Assembly (NCBI GenBank): GCA_963722585.1
Contig: CAVRNU010000041.1
Span: 1 to 64,000 of the forward strand
DNA: 64,000 bases
DNA from: KBS-96 sp963722585
GTDB lineage: Bacteria > Acidobacteriota > Terriglobia > Bryobacterales > Bryobacteraceae
Reading direction: 5' to 3'
Made by a program: the position numbers and the translations under genes. Shown here piece by piece: positions 51,328 through 60,986 of this stretch; position 1 is the first letter of the stretch; each line of letters begins with the position of its first letter. The notes below the pieces were generated by a model. The model had not been told where the DNA came from. It worked only from the letters and a program-made list of their open reading frames with translations, and searched no databases.

Positions 51328-52455
51328 ATGAAAGCGGCATTCGTAAATACCCTGATCCCGAACGAGACTGTCACCTCTCATTTCCTGGTCACCTACAAAG
51401 AGATCCGCCATAAGAAGACGGGCGAACCGTACCTGACCATGGTGCTCGCTGATCGCACGGGCGAGATCGAGGCCAAGATGTGGGACAACGTCGCCGAGGT
51501 CATGGGCACGTTCGACCGCGACGACTTCGTCAAAGTGAAAGGGCTATCCCAGACCTTTCAGAACAAGCAGCAGTTTACCGTCCACAAGATCAGGCGCCTG
51601 GAAGATCACGAGATTGAGACGGGTGACTACTTTCCTTGCTCGGATCGCGATCCGGAGGAGATGTTCTCGGAGTTGCAGGGCATCATTCGCTCGCTTTCGA
51701 ACGAGCATCTTCGCACTCTTCTCGAAGCTGTTTTCTCCGACCGCAAGCTGGCTGCTTTGTATAAGCAGGCGCCAGCCGCTAAATCCATCCACCATGCGTG
51801 TCTCGGCGGCCTCATCGAGCACGTGCTTTCCCTTTGCGGCTTGTGCCGCATCGTGGCCGCGCATTACAAGAGTCTTGACCTCGACCTGCTCTTAGCGGGC
51901 GCCATCCTGCACGATATCGGCAAGGTGGAAGAGCTTGCGTTCGACCGTAGCTTCTCGTATACAACCGCGGGCCAGCTGGTTGGCCATATTGTGGGGGGCC
52001 TCCAGATCGTGAACGAGAAAATGCGCGCTCTGCCCGATTTTCCGCCCAAACTGAAGCTGCTTCTCGAACACATCATCCTCAGCCACCATGGCGAGCTCGA
52101 GTTCGGATCGCCGAAAGTGCCCTCGTTTCCGGAAGCGCTGGTCTTTCATCATCTCGACAATCTGGATTCGAAATTCGACGCTATGCGAACCGCGGTGGAA
52201 AAAGACCGGCATCCGGAAAATGAGTTTACGGGCTGGATACCGGCTCTTGAACGCGCCGTATTGAAGAAGGATTTGTTTCTAAAATCCCCGAGCACGGTTG
52301 AAAGGGCGGAACAAGGGCACGCAAGCCAACCTGAGAACGAACCGCGGCCTCAGCAGGCCGTTGAAAGTAAGGCTGCGCCCAAGCCCGAGCCAACGTCCGC
52401 GTTCGGCGAGAAGCTGAAGGCGGTTCTCACCTCGGTCGAGATGAAGGAAACATAA
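51328..52455 (+). CDS. YhaM-like 3'-5' exoribonuclease (OB fold + HD domain)
   Basis: The 375-residue protein has an N-terminal OB fold (TMVLADRTGEIEAKMWDN) and an HD phosphohydrolase domain with HHACLGGLIEHVLS, the HD pair in AGAILHDIGKVEEL and ILSHHGELEFGS. This layout is that of YhaM/CBF1, a 3'-5' exonuclease. The C-terminal 60 residues are Pro/Glu-rich and probably disordered. It shares a strand and an 8-base gap with the SurA-like gene. Confidence 0.9.
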   Translation: MKAAFVNTLIPNETVTSHFLVTYKEIRHKKTGEPYLTMVLADRTGEIEAKMWDNVAEVMGTFDRDDFVKVKGLSQTFQNKQQFTVHKIRRLEDHEIETGDYFPCSDRDPEEMFSELQGIIRSLSNEHLRTLLEAVFSDRKLAALYKQAPAAKSIHHACLGGLIEHVLSLCGLCRIVAAHYKSLDLDLLLAGAILHDIGKVEELAFDRSFSYTTAGQLVGHIVGGLQIVNEKMRALPDFPPKLKLLLEHIILSHHGELEFGSPKVPSFPEALVFHHLDNLDSKFDAMRTAVEKDRHPENEFTGWIPALERAVLKKDLFLKSPSTVERAEQGHASQPENEPRPQQAVESKAAPKPEPTSAFGEKLKAVLTSVEMKET

Positions 52456-52581
52456 ATAGCGCGGCGCTCTCGCCTGCCTGTGCCATGGGATTTGACGACT
52501 TCTGTCACAGGCTGATAGCGCAAACGAGTTACAATGAGCGAGCCATCTCGGATCGGTTATGATCTCGAACGGTAGCCGTTT

Positions 52582-53190
52582 ATGCGAAATCGACTTGAAA
52601 CCGTAGTTCTGATCGCGCTTGTTTCCATGACTATGGGCAAAGCTCAAAGCGAAGCCCCGCAGTCTCAAGCGATGTTAAGGATGGTAAAGGATATCCAGAA
52701 GGCGATTGTCACGCTGCCGAATTATGGTGTCTTCGACGATTTGCACTTCGCGATCCAGGGAAGCACCGTGATATTGAGAGGCCAAGCGTCACGGCCAACT
52801 CTCAAGTCGTCCGCCGAGCGCGTGGTTCAGAAAGTCGAGGGGGTGTCAACGGTAAAGAACGAAATTGAGGTGCTGCCGCTCTCTCCGAACGACGACCGTT
52901 TGCGAGCCGCCGTATACGTGAGGATTTACAGCAACCCGGTCCTCCAAAAGTACACTTCGAACCGGGGAGCCGGAGCCCGTCTGTGGAGCAATGTCTCGCG
53001 GCGAATGGGAATAACCAACGATCCGCCGATTGGTTATCACGCCATCCACATCATTGTTAAGAACGGAAACGTCAGCTTGCGCGGCGTCGTAAACAACGAG
53101 AGCGATTCAGCAATAGCGGAAATGCAGGCAAATGGGACGTCCGGAGTTTTTAGCGTAGAAAACGATCTGTATACGGCAACAGCGCCATGA
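52582..53190 (+). CDS. Exported BON-domain protein
   Basis: The 202-residue protein has a signal peptide (TVVLIALVSMTMGKAQS) and two BON-like alpha/beta repeats (FDDLHFAIQGSTVILRGQA ... VVQKVEGVSTVKNEIEVLP, and HIIVKNGNVSLRGVVNNESD). BON domains bind membranes or phospholipids in the periplasm. Its stop overlaps the next ATG by 4 bases (ATGA). Confidence 0.88.
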   Translation: MRNRLETVVLIALVSMTMGKAQSEAPQSQAMLRMVKDIQKAIVTLPNYGVFDDLHFAIQGSTVILRGQASRPTLKSSAERVVQKVEGVSTVKNEIEVLPLSPNDDRLRAAVYVRIYSNPVLQKYTSNRGAGARLWSNVSRRMGITNDPPIGYHAIHIIVKNGNVSLRGVVNNESDSAIAEMQANGTSGVFSVENDLYTATAP

Positions 53191-55304
53191 AACGCCAGAC
53201 AGCGCGCTTCAAAAAAGGATGGCGAATCCTTCTCGCGTTTTGCCTTGCCCTTGCCACCGCCCCCCTAAAAGCCGCCTTTACGCTCGAGCAAGTGATGTCG
53301 GCGCCATTTGCTTCCGGGCTTACTGCCGCGCCGAACGGCAAAGCCGTCGCGTGGGTGCTCTTCGAGCAGGGAAAACGCAATGTTTATATCGCCCAGGCTG
53401 CCGGGTGGCAGAGCCGGAAAGCCACTGCGTTCGATGAGGACGATGGCCAGGAGATCAGCCAGCTTGCCTGGTCGCATGACAGTTCCGCTCTCTATTTCAC
53501 GCGCGGCGGCGATTTTGAAATGGAGCGCGACAATCCCAATCCCGCTCTCGATGTCACCAAGCCGGAGCAGGCCATTTGGGTCGTGCGCCTGGATGGGTCC
53601 GCGCCTAAAAAGTTGGCCGACGGCAGCGTCCCTGAGCTCTGTTCGAAAAACAATCGTGTCTTCTATTTGAAGAACGGCCAAATCTGGCAAATGTCAGCGG
53701 ATGGCAGCCCTCCAAAACAACTCGTGACGCTGAAAAGCAAAGCGAGCGATCTGACCTGTTCGCCCGATGGCAGCCAGCTCGCCTTCGTTGATGACCGGCA
53801 AACTCATAGCTTGATTGGATTCTATTCGATAACCGGAAATAGCCTGCATTATTTCGATCCAGGCGTTGACCACGACGGTAGCCCTGTCTGGTCGCCGGAT
53901 AGTTCGCGGCTGGCTTTCCTGCGCATACCCGCCTATACCCGGCCCTTCGCGTTCGGCCCTGTACGCGAATCGCAACCGTTTTCCATCCGCGTCGTCGATT
54001 TAAGTTCAGGACAAGGCCGCGAAGTCTGGCACGCCGACTCGGGGAAGGGAAGCGCCTTCAGCGGCGTCGTCGCGAAGAGCCAAATCTTCTGGGGCGCAGG
54101 CGATCAAATCGTTTTTCCATGGGAGAAGACCGGTTGGAAAGTGCTCTACGCGGTTCCGATCGCGGGCGGTCCGGCGAGGGTCCTGACGCCCGGCGAAGCC
54201 GAAGTCGAGCATGTAGCGTTGTCTGAAGATTGCGCGACGGTCTACTACTCGACGAACAAAGACGACATCGACCGGCGGCACATTTGGCAAGCGCCTCTGA
54301 ACACAGACGCGAGGTCAAGCCGTGGCCTAGGCAAGTGACGTCCGGTGATGGCATCGAGTGGGCGCCGGAGCCGCTGGCAAACGGAGGCGCTCTCGCCTTT
54401 CTTGCCTCTGATGCCCGCCATACCTCGCACGCTATGGTCCGCCTTGCGGCTGGACAACTGAAAGACCTTGCCTCCCAAACCGTTCCGTCCGATTTCCCGG
54501 CCGATCAACTCGTAACGCCGCAACAAGTGATTCTTTCGGCCTCCGACGGACTCAAGATTCACGCCCAGTTATTCATGCCTCCAGGCAGCTTCTAACGGCG
54601 GAAAACTTCCGGCGCTCGTGTTCTTTCACGGCGGATCAAGGCGTCAGATGTTGCTCGGCTTCCATTACATGCAGTACTACTCGAACGCCTACGCGATGAA
54701 TCAATATTTGGCGAGCAAAGGATATCTGGTGCTCTCGGTTAACTATCGCAGCGGAATCGGCTACGGCATGGAATTCCGGGAAGCTCTCAACTACGGCGCC
54801 ACCGGAGCGAGCGAGTTCAACGACGTGATGGGCGCGGGCTTGTACCTCCGCGGCCGATCCGATGTGGATGCCGCACGCATCGGGTTGTGGGGCGGCTCAT
54901 ATGGCGGATATCTCACGGCCTTGGGCCTTGCCAGGGCGTCCGGGTTGTTTAAAGCGGGCGTGGATTTTCACGGAGTGCACGACTGGAATAACGTGATCCA
55001 TAACTTTGTTCCCGCATACGACGCGAAAGCGCAATCGGAAGCGGCGCGACTGGCGTTCGAATCGTCTCCGATGTCCTCTATCGACACCTGGCGCTCTCCG
55101 GTTTTACTTATTCAAGGCGACGACGATCGAAACGTGCCTTTCGACGAAACAATCAAGCTCGTCGAAGCGCTTCGGACTAAGGGCGTTTACTTCGAACTCA
55201 TGGTTCTGCCGAACGAAGTCCACGATTTTCTGCTGTACCGTTCCTGGCTTAAGGCGTACTCGGCTTCGGCCGATTTCTTCAGCCGGAAGCTGACCGGAAG
55301 ATGA
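53187..55304 (+). pseudogene. S9-family prolyl oligopeptidase-like peptidase with two frameshifts
   Basis: The first part (53187-54338) has a signal peptide and a TolB/DPP-like propeller. The frame then moves: TSGDGIEWAPEPL and onward read in another frame up to a TAA at 54593-54595, and the catalytic domain returns to the original frame (GGKLPALVFFHGGSRRQ). One shift lies near 54312 and the other near 54582, together restoring phase. The catalytic triad is intact: Ser in GLWGGSYGGY, Asp in QGDDDRNVP and His in NEVHDF. Either the gene decayed recently or the assembly has two indel errors. It overlaps the BON gene by ATGA. Confidence 0.85.
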
Positions 55305-55314
55305 GTCCGTTCCT

Positions 55315-56325
55315 TCAGCAAACAAGCTGGTCGCACAGTCGATCGATGTCGGCGCTGCGCTGCTCGACCAAGGCTGCCGTGATGGCCCGCAGCTCATTCA
55401 ACGCCTCGGGGTCCGCATTGTCCATCGTCTGATTGCTCGAGGTCAACGCAGGCTGAAGCCGATAGTACCGCGCCGTCCCATCCTCTCTCGCTTCGAGCAA
55501 TTGCGACATCTGGTAATCGACCGTGCTGTCCACCCCGTCCAAAACCGTGTTCAGAAGCGGCCGCGCCCATTGCGCTATACCCCAGTTTTCCGGCGTGGTC
55601 ATCAGAGGCGGCTCTTTAAAGGATCCCGTCCCGAGCGAAACCACAGTAAAATCGACCGCTTGCGGAAATTGAACTCGCGCCTCGACCAGTGCGCAGGCTG
55701 TTGGATTGTTCGCGAACACGCCGCCGTCAATCATCACGTAGTTCTGGTTTGTGCCCGGCATCGAAATGCGCTCGGGGGGGAAATAAGTGGGAGCGGCGGA
55801 GGTCGAGCGCGCCACGGTGCGCATCGGGTAATCGAACTTCGGATCCTGCTTGGCCCTCGCGCTGCGAAAGAAAAACGGAGTCTGCTGAATCAACTCATAA
55901 CTGGGCACAAATACCGAAGCGAGAGCCTCGCTGAGCTGCGTATTCCCGAAGAACCTTTGAAGGGCATCCTCGATGGGGCCGTCCGAATATTTCGAGCGGA
56001 TCAACCCGTCGCCGCTTCCCAAAACGTGGAGCAGAGGCTTGCCGAAAATGGCCGGACCAAGCTGTTCGTAGAACTCGACCATGTCGCTGGCACGGTGCGC
56101 CGCATGGTTTGTGCCCGCTGCAGGCCGCGCCATTGCCAGCGCCAGGATGCCGCCAGTGGACGTGCCGGCCAGCAGATCGAACAAAGCGCTAACTGGTTTC
56201 GCCGTCCGCCGTTCTATTTCAGCCAGTACTCCGGCTGGGACAACTCCTCTGATACCGCCACCATCTATAGAGAGGATGCGGATGTTTTTCCGTTTTGAAC
56301 CGAGACTCTTTGCCATGGGTGCCAA
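55315..56325 (-). CDS. Patatin-like phospholipase
   Basis: The 336-residue protein has the patatin catalytic features: the oxyanion loop DGGGIRGVVP (about residues 20-29), the nucleophile GTSTGG and the Asp dyad partner in MIDGGVFANNP. There is no signal peptide, so it probably acts in the cytosol or at the inner membrane. It converges on the S9 peptidase and is divergent from the unknown gene at 56560. Stand-alone patatins can be housekeeping lipases or immune effectors; no cyclase or sensor gene is adjacent, so the latter is not supported. Confidence 0.9.
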   Translation of the reverse strand: MAPMAKSLGSKRKNIRILSIDGGGIRGVVPAGVLAEIERRTAKPVSALFDLLAGTSTGGILALAMARPAAGTNHAAHRASDMVEFYEQLGPAIFGKPLLHVLGSGDGLIRSKYSDGPIEDALQRFFGNTQLSEALASVFVPSYELIQQTPFFFRSARAKQDPKFDYPMRTVARSTSAAPTYFPPERISMPGTNQNYVMIDGGVFANNPTACALVEARVQFPQAVDFTVVSLGTGSFKEPPLMTTPENWGIAQWARPLLNTVLDGVDSTVDYQMSQLLEAREDGTARYYRLQPALTSSNQTMDNADPEALNELRAITAALVEQRSADIDRLCDQLVC

Positions 56326-56559
56326 TCTGGCTCAGAGCATAATCATGGTGTTGGGCGTATTTTAGGCGAAACCAGGGCTGTTGGCACTCCCTTCTCATTG
56401 CTGCTAAAAGAGTTATTGAATAAAACATATTTGAAAAATTTTGTGAACGAAATGGTCCGAATCGTGCTAAGGAACTTGTAAGGGGGCATTAGCCGTCTCA
56501 CCTGGTAGAGACCGCGAAGATTCTCGGCCTGGGTCGATAGGAGAGAAGAGAGGAGCGGT

Positions 56560-57192
56560 ATGGATATTATTGGGGATCGAAGATTCGTTGACGTGCCTGG
56601 CGGAGGCACGCACGAACTACCGCCTCTGCTGCTGCGGGGCGTTCATAATTTAAAGAATCTGCACAAGATGATGGACATTGCCAACGACATCATCGAAAAG
56701 GAAGACATGCTGGCCGCTGTCCCCCGCGATCCCGCTGTGCCGCCCGAGGATCGCGAACGGCGTAAGATGGATCTCGCCCTGAACCTGATCGACCAATATA
56801 TGGGCATCCTGGCCCATTGGCATTGGGGCGACTGTGTTCTCGAATGGATCCGACAGTGCGAAATCACGTTTGGCTCCCGGCAGGAGCTTAGGAATCTTCT
56901 GAAGAACGACGTCTGGCCCCATGCCGGACGAAGCAGTTTCGTCACCCTGCTCGAAGATAAGGCGGTGAATACCGATGGTGTAGATCTGGAACGTGCTGTG
57001 GGTCTTCGCTTGACATTCCGTCAAATGCCGCCTATCCGGTACTGCTCCGACCAGTTCCTTTTCTACTTAAATAATTCCGTTGGCTCCGTGGCCTACCATA
57101 CCTGGTCCGGGATGACACCCCGGCCTATTTCTTCACTACCTCCCGAGCGCTTCGCTTTTGAAGTTGTGAACGTGGAGGTCGACCTACACTAG
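56560..57192 (+). CDS. Protein of unknown function
   Basis: The 210-residue protein is not recognised. It is soluble, with a helical first half (LLRGVHNLKNLHKMMDIANDIIEKEDML) and an aromatic-rich stretch (ILAHWHWGDCVLEWI), followed by RYCSDQFLFYLNN. There is no signal peptide or membrane helix. ATG 56560 is preceded by GAGAGGAGCGG. Upstream lies an unusually AT-rich patch (about 56400-56450) that may be a shared promoter region with the patatin gene. A terminator-like hairpin follows the stop, so it appears to be a single-gene unit. Confidence 0.6.
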   Translation: MDIIGDRRFVDVPGGGTHELPPLLLRGVHNLKNLHKMMDIANDIIEKEDMLAAVPRDPAVPPEDRERRKMDLALNLIDQYMGILAHWHWGDCVLEWIRQCEITFGSRQELRNLLKNDVWPHAGRSSFVTLLEDKAVNTDGVDLERAVGLRLTFRQMPPIRYCSDQFLFYLNNSVGSVAYHTWSGMTPRPISSLPPERFAFEVVNVEVDLH

Positions 57193-57198
57193 CACCTG

Positions 57199-57242
57199 AG
57201 GCCGCCAAGTGGGCAGGCCTTCGCGACCTGCGGCGGCCTTTT
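57199..57242 (+). terminator. Probable intrinsic terminator
   Basis: AGGCCGCC (57199-57206) pairs with GGCGGCCT (57232-57239), an inner GCAGG/CCTGC pair extends the stem, and TTTT ends it. It lies 7 bases after the stop of the unknown gene and would also separate it from the convergent ADOP gene. Confidence 0.65.
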
Positions 57243-57276
57243 AGGCCGTCCAGCGGCGAAGTTCAGTTCGCCGAAA

Positions 57277-59694
57277 TTATTCATACCGCAAAGCCTGCAC
57301 GGGTTCCGTCTTCGCTGCGCGCCGTGCGGGCACAACACACGCCGCGACGCCAACCGCCAGCAACACCGCTCCTGCGATCGCCGCGATTTCTGGATCGTGC
57401 GGGCTAACTTGAAACAAAAGACTGGTCACCAGCCTTCCCGCGGCCCATGCAAGAGCAACGCCGATCATTGTGCCTGCCAGAACCGGAGCCACTCCCTCGC
57501 CTACGATCAGCCGGTAGATGTCGCTTTTTCCCGCCCCAATCGCCATCCGAATTCCTATCTCATGGGTGCGTTGCGCCGCCGAGTAAGAAACCACACCGTA
57601 AATTCCAACGGCGGCCACCAGCAACGCTCCGATCGCGAAACTGAGCAGCAACTGCATTTCGAAACGCCTCGCAGCAACTGATCCATTGACCACCGTGTTC
57701 ATCGTGCGGATGGAGGGTATCGGCACTTGCGGATCAATCGAGCGCATCACCCTTCTTAAGCCGGTAATCAATGCTTCTGGATCTTGCCGCGTGCGCACGG
57801 CAAACCATCCCACTACCCTGCTCCGATACCAATACGGCGCATACACCATCGGCGGCGCTTCTTCGCTTAGATCAATCGTTTTGATTTCCCCAACCTCGCC
57901 GATTACTTCAAATGGCGCTTCGTCCGGGTCGCCGCGCCGAAACTTCTGCCCAATCGGATTCATGCCCGGCCACACAGCATCGGCGACACGCTTCGAAATG
58001 ACCGCTACATTCTTTCCCTTGTCTCTCTCTTCGAGAAACCGTCCGGCTATCAACGGGACCGTCAGCGCTTCAAAATAGCCGGGGCTGATCCAGCGGAAGT
58101 GCGCGCTCGGTCGTTCGAAAAGGGGTCTGGTGTCCCCAATCCGCGATATCAGGTCGCCCCAATAATCTCCATCCAAAGGTAATACGCTGGTAACTCCGGC
58201 GGCTTGAACACCGGGCAACTGCCGCAGTTCGACGAGTGCCCGCTCGTAGAATGCGTTCCGCGCCGAACTCTCGCCATACTGTTGGTCCGGCAGCACCACT
58301 TCCGCGCTCAGCACATGCTCTGCGTCAAATCCCCGGTTCACATGCAGCAGCTTGAACATGCTCGTGATGAACAAGCCGGCAATCACCACCAGCGCCACGC
58401 TGCCTGCCACTTCGGCCACTACTAATCCCTTCCCCAGCCGCTTGCCGCCGCGCGACTGGCTCGCCGTTCTCAAATTGCCTCGCAGCGCCCGTTCCGGCTC
58501 GGCTTGCGCATACCGCCATGCCGGAAGGATTCCACACACGAACGCAGCCAGCATCGAGATGCCGGCCGCAAACGCCAGCGCCACCCAGTTGACAGAAATC
58601 TCATCCAGTCGCGGCATCTCCGCCGGCGTATTGTGGATCAGCAAAGGAACACCCAGCGCCGCGAACACCACGCCCAAAATGCCGCCACCCAAGCACAGCA
58701 TCAGCGGCTCGGCCAGTGCGCTCCACAGCAGTTGCGTGCGCGTTCCTCCCAACGCCATGCGAACCGCCGATTCGTGTCCGCTGCCCGTGGCCCGCGTCAG
58801 CAGCAGATTCGCGATATTGACGCATGCGATCAGAAGCACTGCGCCAACGGCCGCCAGCAGCAGAATGAGCGAGCGCCTGCTCGAACCAGTCAGATACTCC
58901 TGCAAGGGAGCGATCGCCGCGCTAAACGGAACTTTATCCGGACTCCGCGCGGAAATTGAGCGCTGCAAGACGTTCAATTCAGCCGTTGCCTGCCCCGGCG
59001 TTATCCCTGCTTTCAGCCGCCCGATCGCGAAATAGTTGTGGTCGCCCTCAATCTCTTCGAGCACATCCGCGCTCCATCCGAACGGAACAAACGCCTGTAC
59101 CGGTTTCTCAGTCAGCACGCTCGAACGCGGCAGCGAGAAACTCGCGGGCAGAACGCCCGAAACGCGGTACGGCTTCCCATCGAGCACGACCGCCTTGCCC
59201 ACAATCGAGGGATCGGCCGCGCAGCGGCGCTTCCACAATCCATCGGTCAAAATGACCACATCGTTATGGCCCGGCTTTGCTTCTTCCGGCGCGAAAGCGC
59301 GGCCCATGCGAGGTTGCACGGCCAGCACCGAAAACAGGTTCGCAGTTATTTGCGCCACACCGATCTCTTCCGGCTGCGCGCCGCCCAACGGCATCGTTCC
59401 AGTCCGCAGCGCCGCTATCCCAGAAAGCGACCGCGCATTCCGCTGCCAGAACACGAGATGGTTCGCGTTCACTGGCAGGTCGCGCTCATAAGTTGCGATC
59501 CCTTCCCGGATCGCTACAAGCTGCTGAGCATCGGGAAAGCCCAAAGGCTTCAACAGCACGCCATAAACAACCGAAAAGATCGCCGTGTTCGCGCCGATTC
59601 CCAGCCCAAGCGTCAACATCACAGTGCACGCGAAGCCAGGGCTCCTCCGCAGCCGCCGCAATGCGTAGCGAAAATTCTGGATCCACATTCCCAT
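57277..59694 (-). CDS. ADOP-family ABC permease (MacB/FtsX, duplicated core)
   Basis: The 805-residue protein has the ADOP layout: an N-terminal anchor (RRSPGFACTVMLTLGLGIGANTAIFSVVYGVL), a MacB-like periplasmic domain, an FtsX core (ARATGSGHESAVRMALGGTRTQLLW-type), a second periplasmic domain and a second FtsX core (RTHEIGIRMAIGAGKSDIYRLIVGEG). ADOP (acidobacterial duplicated orphan permease) proteins are named for being encoded without a cognate ATPase, as here. The function is unknown; efflux or mechanotransmission is assumed. Confidence 0.93.
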   Translation of the reverse strand: MGMWIQNFRYALRRLRRSPGFACTVMLTLGLGIGANTAIFSVVYGVLLKPLGFPDAQQLVAIREGIATYERDLPVNANHLVFWQRNARSLSGIAALRTGTMPLGGAQPEEIGVAQITANLFSVLAVQPRMGRAFAPEEAKPGHNDVVILTDGLWKRRCAADPSIVGKAVVLDGKPYRVSGVLPASFSLPRSSVLTEKPVQAFVPFGWSADVLEEIEGDHNYFAIGRLKAGITPGQATAELNVLQRSISARSPDKVPFSAAIAPLQEYLTGSSRRSLILLLAAVGAVLLIACVNIANLLLTRATGSGHESAVRMALGGTRTQLLWSALAEPLMLCLGGGILGVVFAALGVPLLIHNTPAEMPRLDEISVNWVALAFAAGISMLAAFVCGILPAWRYAQAEPERALRGNLRTASQSRGGKRLGKGLVVAEVAGSVALVVIAGLFITSMFKLLHVNRGFDAEHVLSAEVVLPDQQYGESSARNAFYERALVELRQLPGVQAAGVTSVLPLDGDYWGDLISRIGDTRPLFERPSAHFRWISPGYFEALTVPLIAGRFLEERDKGKNVAVISKRVADAVWPGMNPIGQKFRRGDPDEAPFEVIGEVGEIKTIDLSEEAPPMVYAPYWYRSRVVGWFAVRTRQDPEALITGLRRVMRSIDPQVPIPSIRTMNTVVNGSVAARRFEMQLLLSFAIGALLVAAVGIYGVVSYSAAQRTHEIGIRMAIGAGKSDIYRLIVGEGVAPVLAGTMIGVALAWAAGRLVTSLLFQVSPHDPEIAAIAGAVLLAVGVAACVVPARRAAKTEPVQALRYE

Positions 59695-59729
59695 CGAGTG
59701 CTCGCCTCGACGCTATGTTATCTAAAGCA

Positions 59730-60848
59730 ATGCCAACTTACGCGGTTATCGGAGCGGGTGTCTTCGGCTCTTGGACGGCCTACCATCTGCGCCAAGCCGG
59801 CCATCAAGTCACGCTGCTCGATGCCTACGGCCCAGGCAATAGCTGCTCGAGTTCCGGCGGCGAGACACGTATCATTCGCGCCTCTTACGGCAAAGACGAG
59901 ATCTATACGCGCATGGCGGTACGGTCGCTCGCCCTTTGGAACGCATTCTTCGTCCGCACAGGCCGCCCGCTGCTTCACCGCACCGGGGTGCTGTGGCTAG
60001 GGAAGGCGGCGAGCGCCAATCTGGACGAGAACCGCGACGTCTTGCGGAAAGTGGGCGTCGCATTCGAAGACCTATCGGCCTCTGATATCGAGCACCGATA
60101 TCCTCAAATCCATTACGATGCCTGCGCCATTTTCGAGCCCGAAGGCGGCGCGCTCCTGGCCCGCCAATGTGTGCAGCAGGTTGCTGCGCAATTTGTCCGC
60201 GATGGCGGAACATACCTGCAGGCACTTGTACTTCCTTCGGAGCAACCGAGCCATCTTTCAAGCATTGTTACCGCTGCTGGCGAAACTGTCGCTGCCGCTG
60301 ATTTCATCTTCGCCTGCGGTCCCTGGCTTCCGAAAATGTTTCCCGATCTTCTTTGCAATCGCATTTTTCCCACGCGCCAGGAAGTCTTTTTCTTCGGCAC
60401 GCCGCCTGGCGATCGCCGCTTCGAACCTCCCCAAATGCCCATTTGGATCGACTTTGAAGATGACTGCCGCGCGTACGGGCTCCCCGCCATCGACGGACGT
60501 GGATTCAAAGTTGCGTTCGATCTACATGGCCCGCCATTCGACCCCGACACCGGAAGCCGCTTGCCGAGTCCCCAAAAAATTTCTGCCGCCCGCGACTACG
60601 TCGCGAGCCACTTCCCCGCACTCGCCAACAGCCCCATTGTCGAAACGCGGGTCTGCCAGTACGAGAACACATCGAATAGCGATTTCATAATCGACCGTCA
60701 CCCGGCGTTCGACAATGTATGGATCGCCGGCGGCGGATCCGGCCACGGCTTCAAACACGGGCCTGCGGTAGGGGAGTACATCGCTGCCCGAGTAACCGGC
60801 GCAACAGCACCCCCAATCGAACCCCGCTTCTGCCTTCGGCCGCGCTAA
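59730..60848 (+). CDS. SolA-like FAD-dependent amino acid oxidase
   Basis: The 372-residue protein starts MPTYAVIGAGVFGSWTAYHL (Rossmann FAD site), with the family blocks SSGGETRIIR and GGGSGHGFKHGPAVGE near the C-terminus. Cys in RVCQYENTSNSDFIID occupies the position of the Cys that binds FAD covalently in monomeric sarcosine oxidase. It should oxidise an N-methyl or secondary amino acid, releasing H2O2. ATG 59730 is preferred; ATG 59715 is in frame just upstream. A much longer open frame from 59277 is antisense to the permease and is not coding. Confidence 0.88.
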   Translation: MPTYAVIGAGVFGSWTAYHLRQAGHQVTLLDAYGPGNSCSSSGGETRIIRASYGKDEIYTRMAVRSLALWNAFFVRTGRPLLHRTGVLWLGKAASANLDENRDVLRKVGVAFEDLSASDIEHRYPQIHYDACAIFEPEGGALLARQCVQQVAAQFVRDGGTYLQALVLPSEQPSHLSSIVTAAGETVAAADFIFACGPWLPKMFPDLLCNRIFPTRQEVFFFGTPPGDRRFEPPQMPIWIDFEDDCRAYGLPAIDGRGFKVAFDLHGPPFDPDTGSRLPSPQKISAARDYVASHFPALANSPIVETRVCQYENTSNSDFIIDRHPAFDNVWIAGGGSGHGFKHGPAVGEYIAARVTGATAPPIEPRFCLRPR

Positions 60849-60986
60849 GGAACCGGAAGCGAGAGCCCGGCCTTACAAGCGCTTGCTATCGGGCGCGGTT
60901 CTGTAAGCTTTTATGAACCAATGTGTGCGTTTTTTCTGAAACCGCGACCGTAGGGAGCGTTTCTGACGAAGTTCGGAAACCCGATC

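Noticed and set aside
55315..56325. Patatin as a CBASS-type defence effector
   Set aside because: No nucleotide cyclase, sensor or HORMA/TRIP13-like gene is adjacent; the neighbours are a peptidase and an unknown protein.
58352..60000. Plus-strand open frames of 151 to 320 codons
   Set aside because: They are antisense to the ADOP permease; low-complexity Arg/Ser/Pro translations without motifs.
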